64,000 nucleotides of DNA from Acidihalobacter yilgarnensis (lineage in GTDB: Bacteria > Pseudomonadota > Gammaproteobacteria > DSM-5130 > Acidihalobacteraceae). The notes beneath the pieces are model-generated. The model had not been told where the DNA came from and ran no database searches. It worked only from the letters and a program-made list of their open reading frames with translations. Below are positions 57,564-64,000 of this stretch, piece by piece (position 1 is the first letter of the stretch; every line of letters starts with the position of its first letter). The position numbers were made by a program, and so were the translations under genes. The stretch covers positions 186,001 to 250,000 of the forward strand of contig NZ_CP017415.1 in assembly GCF_001753245.1 (NCBI RefSeq). The letters run 5' to 3'.

Positions 57564-58019
57564 TCAGATCTGATCGCTGGTGTTTTGGCGCTGATGAACG
57601 GGTTCTACCACAGGCAATGCGTGGACTTCTTTCTCAAAACTCCACGAATGATTCCCCCGCAGTGCCACGCGAATCCCTGCGCTGACATTCCCGCCACCGA
57701 GGTGGGCGGCAATCCGTAACGATTCGGCATCGAGCATGACGTTGACGCGTTTAAGCGCGATCTCGGAGAGGTCGCCATCTGATCCGGACGCGGCCAGAGC
57801 GGCAATGATTTTGTTTTGATCAAGGCTGTGGATTTCTCCCGAATTCACCTGAACATAGGTGCCCGTGGCGTTGATCAGTACAAGTGCGCCGGTATTGCAG
57901 TCGTCTTCGCCCCGGCTGACGGTGCCGATCGGTGTGGATTCGGCCGGAATGGTTGTTGTACAGAGCCGCCATTCTCCGTGTTGATCTGCGGTAAGGCACT
58001 CATGATTGCTGTGCGTCAT
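57564..58019 (-). CDS. Hypothetical protein, possible ribbon-helix-helix-like segment
   Basis: The 151-residue frame on the minus strand is convergent with the Mrr-like gene. The segment ALKRVNVMLDAESLRIAAHLGGGNVSAGIRVALR resembles the strand-helix-helix text of small DNA-binding proteins. The N-terminal part (TIGTVSRGEDDCNTGALVLINATGTYVQVNSGEIHSLD) looks like a beta domain. A plus-strand 67-codon frame at 57516-57719 overlaps it and is less protein-like. Function is not known. Confidence 0.55.
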   Translation of the reverse strand: MTHSNHECLTADQHGEWRLCTTTIPAESTPIGTVSRGEDDCNTGALVLINATGTYVQVNSGEIHSLDQNKIIAALAASGSDGDLSEIALKRVNVMLDAESLRIAAHLGGGNVSAGIRVALRGNHSWSFEKEVHALPVVEPVHQRQNTSDQI

Positions 58020-58433
58020 TGCTCGTTCCTGGTTAGCGCGTCGGCCAAGGGTTGCCCCTGCGAAGCGCTTCGGGCGCGTTCAGGACGGGATGGGGCGTGA
58101 TGCGAATCATTATACCCATAATGAATTATGGTGAATTATCTCATTCGTGAATATTGGCCCGTTGCTCTTGACCGCCCCGTTGGTGCACCCTGCCGCTGAT
58201 TTATTTGGCGTGTAGGGCGCTGTTGATCCCACCGTTCTGGATTCTAGAATTTAGAATAGGGCGGGGTCGTGTGTAGGTTGGGGTAAGCTTGCGCACCCCA
58301 ACATGGATGGGATTTCTGGGTTGTTGGGGTGCCTTCGTTACCCCAACCTACGGGACCGCGCGGGAGCAATTTCGCGATATCGCCTTGGATATCATATCGT
58401 TCTGAATCTTGAAACTTCGGAGGAGAATCTAGC
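58020..58433. other. Non-coding stretch with a large palindromic element
   Basis: The 414 bases upstream of the relic ORF have no convincing gene. They include an AT-rich patch near 58105-58145 (ATTATACCCATAATGAATTATGGTG, a likely promoter region) and the palindromic element described at 58273-58351. Confidence 0.5.
58273..58351. repeat. Compound palindromic (REP-like) element
   Basis: Outer arms GTAGGTTGGGGTAA (58273-58286) and TTACCCCAACCTAC (58338-58351) are exact complements. Inner arms GCACCCCAAC (58293-58302) and GTTGGGGTGC (58323-58332) are also exact. This nested layout fits the GTTGGGGT...ACCCCAAC family of dispersed repeats found between genes in gammaproteobacteria. Confidence 0.8.
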
Positions 58434-58535
58434 ATGAAAGCCACTGCTGAACTGCAAGTCATTCCCATCGGTAACGGTTTGCTGCTCGCTCGTATGCTGT
58501 ATGCATATAGCATACGAATTTTCCTCGGCAGCTAA
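58434..58535 (+). pseudogene. Truncated thiamine-binding (MTH1187/DUF77-like) ORF
   Basis: A 33-codon frame with a strong GGAGGAG ribosome site starts MKATAELQVIPIGNG, like the opening of MTH1187/YkoF-type thiamine-binding proteins (usually about 100 residues). It then runs into a palindromic operator (LLLARMLYAYSIRIFLGS) and stops. It is probably the stump of a gene cut when the AbiE-like module was inserted. Confidence 0.5.
58491..58516. promoter_or_regulatory. Palindromic operator, site 1
   Basis: A 26-base palindrome (half-site CGTATGCTGTATG) with one mismatched pair. It shares its arms with site 2, which begins 55 bases further on at the equivalent base. It is suited to binding by the winged-helix antitoxin encoded downstream. 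Confidence 0.7.
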
Positions 58536-58546
58536 CGCGCCTTGCT

Positions 58547-58570
58547 GTATGCTGTATGCATACAGCATAC
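58547..58570. promoter_or_regulatory. Palindromic operator, site 2
   Basis: A perfect 24-base palindrome (half-site GTATGCTGTATG) ends ten bases before the AbiEi-like ATG at 58581, with a GGAAAGAG ribosome site immediately after. Two spaced copies of the same palindrome before a toxin-antitoxin pair indicate negative autoregulation of the AbiE type. Confidence 0.75.
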
Positions 58571-58580
58571 GGAAAGAGTC

Positions 58581-59138
58581 ATGCCATCTGAATCAGCTGC
58601 GATGAAACGGGCGAGCGGTCGCCAGTGGGTACTCAAACCGCAGGATTTGGCGGTCGCCTTGAAGTTGGTGGTCTTGAAAGACCAGTGGCTGCCCTATGCC
58701 GCCTTGGGCGAGGCGATGTGTATGTCTCGCTTCGAGGCGCATGCAGCTGTCCAGCGTTTGACGGCGGCGCGGCTGGTAGCGGTGATCGACGGCCAGCCCA
58801 GGCCGGTGCTGGCGGCGCTGCGTGGGTTCGTGATTTATGGGGCATCGTATGCCTATCCTGCCGTGCGGGGCGAAATCACGATCGGGTTCCCAACGGCCTA
58901 CGGCGTTTCACCGCTGAAAGAGATCATGGTGGCCTCGAACGAGCCGCCGCCGGTATGGCCGCACCCCAAGGGTATTGCGCGGGGCCCGGGTTTGCTACCT
59001 TTGTACGAAAACCTGCCACTGGCGGCGCAGCAAGACCCTGTGCTCTATGAGTTACTGGCCTTGTTTGACGCGTTGCGCGCCGGGCAGGCAAGGGAACGCG
59101 AATTGGCCCGGAAACACCTAGAGAAACGTCTGAAGTGA
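58581..59138 (+). CDS. AbiEi-like winged-helix antitoxin/regulator
   Basis: The 185-residue protein contains a winged-helix-like N-terminal region (WVLKPQDLAVALKLVVLKDQWLPYAALGEAMCMSRFEAHAAVQRLTAARLV) with a typical recognition-helix pattern, followed by a Pro-rich domain (FPTAYGVSPLKEIMVASNEPPPVWPHPKG). The ATG at 58581 has GGAAAGAG upstream. The overlap (GTGA) with a nucleotidyltransferase toxin-like gene and the two palindromes upstream support an antitoxin that represses its own operon. It is shorter than classic AbiEi, so it may be a distinct subfamily. Confidence 0.65.
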   Translation: MPSESAAMKRASGRQWVLKPQDLAVALKLVVLKDQWLPYAALGEAMCMSRFEAHAAVQRLTAARLVAVIDGQPRPVLAALRGFVIYGASYAYPAVRGEITIGFPTAYGVSPLKEIMVASNEPPPVWPHPKGIARGPGLLPLYENLPLAAQQDPVLYELLALFDALRAGQARERELARKHLEKRLK

Positions 59139-59857
59139 GCGAAAACGTTTTCAGGCGGGATGATCCTAACCTGCCGATTTTGATGCTGATCGCGAAATCG
59201 CTCGGAACCTTATGTGACTCGCTGGTTTTTGTGGGCGGATGTGCGACAGGTCTGCTTCTGACTACGCCACGCGCCCAGGCGATCCGGGCTACGCAGGATG
59301 TGGATGTGGTGGTGCATGCCGTTTCCACTGCCGATTATCACGCGATGGAAAAGGCGGTCGAATCGCGTGGGTTCAAGCATGATCTTTCGCCCGAGGCGCC
59401 GATCTGCCGCTGGGTGTTGCAGGGCGTGGCGCTCGACTTGATGCCGAGCCAGCCCGGTATACTGGGGTTTCATAACCGCTGGTATCCCCTGGCCATTGAA
59501 ACCGCTGTGCAGATCAATCTGCCGAATGGCATGGATATCCGGCTGATTACAGCACCGGTTTTTGTGGCAACCAAGTTCGATGCTTTTCATGGCCGGGGTA
59601 ACAACGACTATCTCGCCAGCCATGACCTCGAAGACATTATTACGGTGGTCGATGGACGCCCTGAGTTGCAGCAGGAGATTGATCAAGCGGATGGTGAGCT
59701 GCGGCGCTATATCGCCGCCGAGTTCAATGTCTTGCTCGAAGACCGCGACTTTCTGATGGCGCTAGCCGGACATCTTCCCGGCGATGCTGCCAGCCAGGCG
59801 CGTCTGCCTGAACTGATCCGGCGCCTGCGCGCAATCGGCAAGATGAGGCAAGAATAA
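59135..59857 (+). CDS. AbiEii/AbiGii-like nucleotidyltransferase toxin
   Basis: The 240-residue protein has a minimal nucleotidyltransferase core: FVGGCATGLLLT (Gly34-Gly35) and ATQDVDVVVH (Asp55, Asp57). AbiEii toxins block phage spread by modifying tRNA or other targets using NTPs. The start is GTG 59135, overlapping the antitoxin stop by four bases. The C-terminal half is helical (ELQQEIDQADGELRRYIAAEFNVLLEDRDFLMALAGHL). It sits directly upstream of the second hsdM, a common location for such modules inside type I loci. Confidence 0.75.
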   Translation: MSENVFRRDDPNLPILMLIAKSLGTLCDSLVFVGGCATGLLLTTPRAQAIRATQDVDVVVHAVSTADYHAMEKAVESRGFKHDLSPEAPICRWVLQGVALDLMPSQPGILGFHNRWYPLAIETAVQINLPNGMDIRLITAPVFVATKFDAFHGRGNNDYLASHDLEDIITVVDGRPELQQEIDQADGELRRYIAAEFNVLLEDRDFLMALAGHLPGDAASQARLPELIRRLRAIGKMRQE

Positions 59858-59868
59858 GGAACCACACA

Positions 59869-61436
59869 GTGAACACCGCCAGCATCGTTCAAAAACTCTG
59901 GAACTACTGCAACGTCCTGCGTGACGACGGCATGAGCTACGGCGACTACGTGGAGCAGCTCACCTATCTGCTGTTCCTGAAAATGGCCGACGAGCGTAGC
60001 CGCTCGCCCTACAACCAGCCCAGCCCGGTGCTCGCCGGCTATGACTGGCCCAGCCTGGTGAAGAAGGACGGCGACGAGCTGTTCGAGCACTACCGCCACA
60101 CGCTGGAGGAGCTGGGCAGGCAGAAAGGCTTACTCGGCCTGATCTTCACCAAGTCGCAGAACAAGTTTGATTCGCGCCGCTTTATGGCGGCGCTCACCCT
60201 GCGGGCGCCTATGGGCGTCCAATCTCCAGTGGAGATTGTCAGGACCCGGCTAAGCTGCGGCGGCTGATCGTGGACCTGATCGACAAGGAAACCTGGGTGT
60301 CGATGAGCGCCGACGTGAAGGGCGACGCCTACGAGGGTCTGCTGGAGAAGAACGCGCAGGACACCAAGTCCGGCGCGGGCCAGTACTTCACGCCGCGCCC
60401 GCTGATCCAGGCGATTGTTGATGCCATGGCACCCACGCCCAAGGAAACCGTCTCCGATCCGGCCTGTGGCACCGGCGGCTTTTTGCTGGCGGCGCACGAC
60501 TATGTGGTGAAGCACTATCCCAACATGACGTCGGCGGAAAAGAAGAAGCTGCGTGGACAGAACTTCAAAGGCTGGGAGTTGGTGCAGGCCACCGCCCGGC
60601 TGTGCGCGATGAACATGCTGCTGCACGGTATCGGCACGCAGGAACACGAGCCGATCGAGGTGGGTGATTCGCTGGCCGCCGACCCCGGCGAGCGCTTCGA
60701 TGTGGTACTGACCAATCCGCCCTTCGGCAAGAAGAGCAGCACGACCATCGTGGGCGAGGGAGGACAGGTCAGCAAGGAACGCGACAGCGTCGAGCGCGAC
60801 GACTTCTGGGCCACCACTTCGAATAAGCAACTCAACTTCGTCCAGCACGTGAAGACGCTGTTGAAGCAGAGCGGCCGTGCCGCCCTGGTGCTGCCCGACA
60901 ACGTACTGTTCGAAGGTGGGGCGGGCGAGACCATCCGTCGCAAACTGCTACACGACTGCGACGTCCACACCCTGCTGCGCCTGCCCACCGGCCTGTTCTA
61001 TGCCCAGGGCGTGAAGGCGAACGTGTTGTTCTTCGACAAGAAGCCCGCCAGTGAGACTCCATGGACTCGCAAGCTGTGGATCTACGACCTGCGCACCAAC
61101 ATGCACTTCACGCTCAAGACAAACACTTTGAAACGGGAAGACCTGGACGAATTCGTGCAGTGCTACCACCCGGAAAACCGGCATGACCGCAAGGCCACCT
61201 GGACCGAAAAGCGCAGCCCGAATGGGCGTTGGCGTGCCTTTGACTACAAGGATCTGATCAACCGAGACAAGGCCAGCCTCGACATCTTCTGGCTCAAGGA
61301 CGAATCTCTGTCTGACTCTGACAACCTGCCCGCACCGGAGGTGATTGCGGCGGAGATTGTGGGGGATTTGGAGGCGGCGTTGGAGCAGTTCCGCGAAATA
61401 CTGGCGGACTTGGGCGAGGCTGGCAGCGTGGCGTGA
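59869..61436 (+). pseudogene. hsdM: Second HsdM methyltransferase, broken by a 74-bp hairpin insert
   Basis: The 5' part from GTG 59869 reads MNTASIVQKLWNYCNVLRDD and on to FTKSQNK, the N-terminus of EcoEI-class HsdM. Bases 60166-60239 then replace the expected single Ile codon, and the other frame resumes at QDPAKLRRLIVDLIDKETW. The remaining catalytic domain (60270-61436) is intact, with SDPACGTGGFLLAA and NPPFGKK. Without the insert the protein would be 498 residues. No hsdS or hsdR partner follows. The N-terminal HsdR relic at 44245 is of the class that fits this HsdM. Confidence 0.88.
60166..60239 (+). mobile_element. 74-bp hairpin-rich insert in the second hsdM
   Basis: The segment holds two perfect small hairpins, GCGCCGC/GCGGCGC (60174-60193, six-base loop) and CAATCTCC/GGAGATTG (60220-60238, three-base loop). 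The coding sequence on each side joins normally when the segment is replaced by one codon. It looks like a non-autonomous palindromic element; no target duplication is clear. Confidence 0.6.
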
Positions 61437-61579
61437 AGGCGCGTTCGGCAGCAGGTGCAGCGCGTGGCTTCGCGTGGGCGGCTGTTCTCTATTCCGGAAA
61501 TAAGAATAAGGCGATGAACACTATGTTGATGGTGGGTGATGAGCGATCAGTCAAAACTTGGGATTGAATGGGTGCTGAT

Positions 61580-61886
61580 ATGAGTGATCTCGTCATCTTC
61601 GAATCCAATGCGCAGCAGGTCGAAGTGCGGCTGGAAGGGGCGACTGTTTGGCTGAGACAGCGGCAGATGGGCGAGCTTTTCGGGGCCATGCCGGAAAACG
61701 TCCTGATGCACCTGAAAAACATTTTTCAGATTTTTGCTGTATTTGCGCTAGGCGGGCATGCGCCTGACGCTGGACGAGAACGGCCTGACGGCACTGGCAT
61801 TGCTGATTGCCGAGCGCGATTCGAAGCGCAAGGATCTGATGGTGCGACGGGTGATGCATCTGCTGGCGCAAGGTGGGGTGGGATGA
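61580..61886 (+). pseudogene. rhuM/fic deletion remnant
   Basis: MSDLVIFESNAQQVEVRLEG to [13 protein letters not shown] is the first 46 or so residues of a RhuM protein. An abrupt junction follows, and the other frame reads GMRLTLDENGLTALALLIAE through DLMVRRVMHLLAQGGVG to TGA 61886, the end of a Fic domain like that at 49683. The middle, including the HPFxDGNKR motif, is deleted. Confidence 0.75.
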
Positions 61887-61928
61887 TGCGCGGGGGTCGG
61901 TAAAACCCTATCTGCCAGTTTTGATGCC

Positions 61929-62435
61929 GTGATCATTCACTGTTCGCAAAAGCTCGCTGGGAGGCTGGGTGACGTGTCTGCCGAAGCGCTGCAGGAAACC
62001 AGCCCGCTCGGCAGTTGGCACGGTCATCTGTTCACGCTGGACCGCCGCCAGTGCGTGATGTTTTGTCACGATACGTCGCGCTATGTGCTGTTCATGGCCG
62101 GGCTACGCAAGGCGCATTTCGCCGAACTGGGCAGCCCCTGGTTCCGTCGGCTATACACCGCCACGCTGGCGATGTCCGGTTGTTCCGATGCGCAGATTCG
62201 CAGGGCGGAGCTGGCGCTTGGGCCGGCGCGTTTCGACACCGCCATCGACCGGTCCGTGCAGGGTTCGCTGCGCATCGCAAGGCAGGATTTGGAAGCCTGG
62301 GTTTATGGCGTGCCGAACGTGATGGATCTGGACCCGGTGGCCCTGTCCTGCCGGCTCAATGAGCGTCCCACAACCATACGCGGTCAGTGGCTGTGGCCAC
62401 GCAAGGTCATGCTGGAGGCGGTGACGGCGCTTTAG
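61929..62435 (+). CDS. DUF6933-type protein, copy 1
   Basis: The 168-residue protein starts at GTG 61929 with MIIHCSQKLAGRLG. ETSPLGSWHGHLFTLDRRQCVMFCHDTSRYVLFMAG matches the DUF6933 pattern (LGxWxxxLxxIDRRxCxxFxxDxTxY). Function is unknown. It is a diverged paralogue of the gene at 62716, sharing LGSWH.HL, MFCHD and AELALGPA.FDT. Tandem position suggests duplication. Confidence 0.75.
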   Translation: MIIHCSQKLAGRLGDVSAEALQETSPLGSWHGHLFTLDRRQCVMFCHDTSRYVLFMAGLRKAHFAELGSPWFRRLYTATLAMSGCSDAQIRRAELALGPARFDTAIDRSVQGSLRIARQDLEAWVYGVPNVMDLDPVALSCRLNERPTTIRGQWLWPRKVMLEAVTAL

Positions 62436-62715
62436 GGAGCGGCGATCGTACGGCCTCGACGATGATGCCAACCGACTCGCCGCTCGGTGCCCCGGATCGG
62501 CATATCTCCGATCATCGAAAAAGGTTATCCGATAACGCGCTATACAATGCGTAAGAAGGCGGAGCAGGGCTATGCATCCGCCAAGGGCGATTGGGGGTAA
62601 CGACGATGGCCGTATATCGGCAGGGGGGCGTTGCGCGCGACTCGGGTTGCGGGCGATGGCTAGGGTATCGGGTGCGCAGGTCGAATTCGCGGCCACGGGC
62701 GGCGTGGGGGTGGCG
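62436..62715. other. Spacer between the DUF6933 paralogues
   Basis: The 280 bases contain a small palindrome TTATC-C-GATAA near 62524 and a TATACA near 62543 that could be a -10 box for the second paralogue. An in-frame extension upstream of 62716 exists but lacks homology to copy 1, so it is treated as non-coding. Confidence 0.4.
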
Positions 62716-63252
62716 ATGCTGATCCACTGCACCCAGAGATTGGCGACAATGCTGCCGGCGGTCAGCCACGAGCCGCAGGCGGAGACGAGTCCGCTAGGCA
62801 GCTGGCATGCCCATCTGTATCGCATCGATCGCCGCCATGTGGTGATGTTCTGTCACGACGAGACGCGTTATACGCTGTATCTGCCCGGCGTCAGAAAGCT
62901 GGAATTCTGCGACTTGGGGCATTGGTTCAAGGATACCTTCCTCTCGTCTCTGGCCTACATGGGCATGCCGGACAACCAAGTGCTGCGCGCCGAGCTGGCG
63001 CTGGGGCCGGCGACCTTTGATACCTGTACGAACCGCTCGGTGCTGGCCAGCCTGAATCGGATGCGCTACCGGCTGGACACGCACGTCCTGGAGGTTGCCG
63101 ATGTGATGTTGCTCAATCCGATGTCGGTAAACCGAGGGCTGTGCCGCTATGCGACAAGCCGGGGCAAAACGCTACGGATGATGGACGAGGTGATGATGGA
63201 ACGTGTCGCCGGTCTGCCGGGCAGCGTAGCGGTGCGAATGCCGTTGCGATGA
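62716..63252 (+). CDS. DUF6933-type protein, copy 2
   Basis: The 178-residue protein starts MLIHCTQRLATMLP at ATG 62716, chosen because it aligns with copy 1. QAETSPLGSWHAHLYRIDRRHVVMFCHDETRYTLYLPGVRK is the conserved core. The C-terminus is about ten residues longer than copy 1. Function is unknown. Confidence 0.78.
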   Translation: MLIHCTQRLATMLPAVSHEPQAETSPLGSWHAHLYRIDRRHVVMFCHDETRYTLYLPGVRKLEFCDLGHWFKDTFLSSLAYMGMPDNQVLRAELALGPATFDTCTNRSVLASLNRMRYRLDTHVLEVADVMLLNPMSVNRGLCRYATSRGKTLRMMDEVMMERVAGLPGSVAVRMPLR

Positions 63253-63282
63253 GGTCGCCTGCCGGGTGCGACCGGCGGCGGT

Positions 63283-63525
63283 CTATTCCAGCGGCCGAGT
63301 ACGCGCGATGAGGGCGTTCCAGGCGGCGACGGCCTCGGCGATAACTTCGGCCTCGTCGCGGTCGCCGAGGGGGACGGCGGGGCCGGTCTGGCCGCAGACG
63401 GGGCAGGCGACGCGGTAGATGACCTCGTCTTGCCCGTCGGCACCGCGGCGGGTTTCGCGGCGCGTGGCGGCCTGTGCGCCGCAGGTGCACAGGCGTAGCT
63501 CGGGCGTTGGCGGGATGGCGTTCAT
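63283..63525 (-). CDS. Lar-like restriction alleviation/zinc-ribbon protein
   Basis: The 80-residue protein has LCTCGAQAATRR and RVACPVCGQTGPAVPLGDRDEAEVIAEAVAAWNALI, the two-knuckle zinc ribbon with a trailing E.VAAWN helix typical of the Lar family. Phage and prophage Lar proteins reduce host type I restriction. The ATG at 63525 gives the compact family length. Proximity to type I genes is suggestive, but Lar-like ribbons also occur with unknown roles. Confidence 0.65.
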   Translation of the reverse strand: MNAIPPTPELRLCTCGAQAATRRETRRGADGQDEVIYRVACPVCGQTGPAVPLGDRDEAEVIAEAVAAWNALIARTRPLE

Positions 63526-63682
63526 GCGCGCCAGTGTACTGCGCCCGGAGGCTGGCGTCAGGCGGGATGCGGCGACGGAGGGTGCGCGTGAGCGGTGTGT
63601 TGCATGCCGCGTATCGGGCAGGGATGATTTGCCGGGCGCGCCGTGCGTGGCGCGCATTCGATCCCAAGACGCCGGAGGTACG

Positions 63683-64000
63683 ATGGATAGCTCAAACCCG
63701 CCCGATCCGAGCCACATTCTGCACACAGCCAATGCCTTCTGGGCATCGAAGACGCTGCTGACGGCGGTGGAGTTCGACTTGTTCTCGTGTCTGGGCGACG
63801 CGGCGATGAGCGGCGAGGCGTTGGCCGAGGTGCTGGGCCTGCACCCTCGGGGCAGGGATGATTTTCTCGATGCGCTGGTGGCGCTGGGTTTTCTGGCGCG
63901 CGACGGCGACGGTGCGGCTGGGCGCTATCGCAACACGCCGGATACGGCGGCGTTTCTCGACCGTCGGAGTCCTCGGTATCTGGGCGGGCTGCTGGGGATG
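63683..64000 (+). CDS. SAM-dependent O-methyltransferase, N-terminal part (cut by window edge)
   Basis: The visible 106 codons start at ATG 63683 with GGAGG five bases upstream. SHILHTANAFWASKTLLTAVEFDLFSCLGDAAMSGEALAEVLGL and RDDFLDALVALGFLARDG form the winged-helix dimerisation domain of plant-type and bacterial small-molecule O-methyltransferases (acetylserotonin/hydroxyneurosporene family). The catalytic domain lies outside the window, so the substrate cannot be guessed. Confidence 0.8.
   Translation, partial: MDSSNPPDPSHILHTANAFWASKTLLTAVEFDLFSCLGDAAMSGEALAEVLGLHPRGRDDFLDALVALGFLARDGDGAAGRYRNTPDTAAFLDRRSPRYLGGLLGM

Noticed and set aside
57516-57719. 67-codon plus-strand frame after the Mrr-like gene, with AGGATG upstream
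   Set aside because: It overlaps the more protein-like minus-strand gene and has no recognisable features, though it cannot be fully excluded.

Overview
The window is high-GC chromosomal DNA from a gammaproteobacterium. Three conserved blocks support this: aroK-aroB beside pilMNOPQ-mrcA, the rpoH-ftsX-ftsE-ftsY-rsmD block, and a full cco/fix cluster for cbb3 oxidase. Gene content looks Chromatiales-like (an Acidihalobacter or Thioalkalivibrio type of relative), but genus cannot be fixed from sequence alone.

Core region, 1-44 kb. On the left, on the minus strand, are gltB (cut by the window edge), a DamX-like ATPase without a SPOR domain, dgt, aroB, aroK and the type IV pilus assembly operon pilMNOPQ, with mrcA (PBP1A) divergent. 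Then come a hypothetical gene, hemE, a hemerythrin-like gene with a TTG start, gltD, yqeY, rpsU, tsaD, plsY, bioH and bioC. The cbb3 oxidase and its assembly genes (ccoNOQP, ccoG, a fixH-like gene, ccoI, ccoS and a 31-aa membrane peptide) end at a perfect 20-bp bidirectional terminator shared with rpoH. After ftsXEY, rsmD and rmuC come metA with a coupled P-loop ATPase, an MFS transporter and a five-gene branched-chain-amino-acid-type ABC transporter.

Accessory island, about 44.2-63.5 kb. This is a layered restriction/defence region in clear decay. It holds an hsdR N-terminal relic; hsdM carrying two in-frame palindromic repeats; and hsdS split by a 1301-bp IS5-family element with a TTAA target duplication (removing the element restores the frame). 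A RhuM-Fic gene, a duplicated start of hsdR, a truncated second rhuM, a GIY-YIG gene with an A10 tract, and an hsdR with a one-base frameshift follow. Next are three adjacent genes with nuclease signatures: a PD-(D/E)XK protein with an unknown N-terminal domain, a NucS-like protein, and a membrane-anchored Mrr-like protein with a zinc ribbon. Then come an AbiE-like toxin-antitoxin pair behind two long palindromic operators, a second hsdM broken by a 74-bp hairpin insert, a rhuM/fic deletion remnant, two tandem DUF6933-type paralogues and a Lar-like zinc-ribbon gene. The start of an O-methyltransferase gene closes the window.

Several genes that should be intact (tsaD, ccoI, hsdR) are each one base short in a G or C run, and one gene has one A too many in an A run. 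Sequencing error must be excluded before any of these is called a mutation, although the hsdR lesion occurs identically in two copies. The most promising lead for an undescribed system is the nuclease trio at 54.4-57.5 kb; the AbiE-like pair with twin operators is second.
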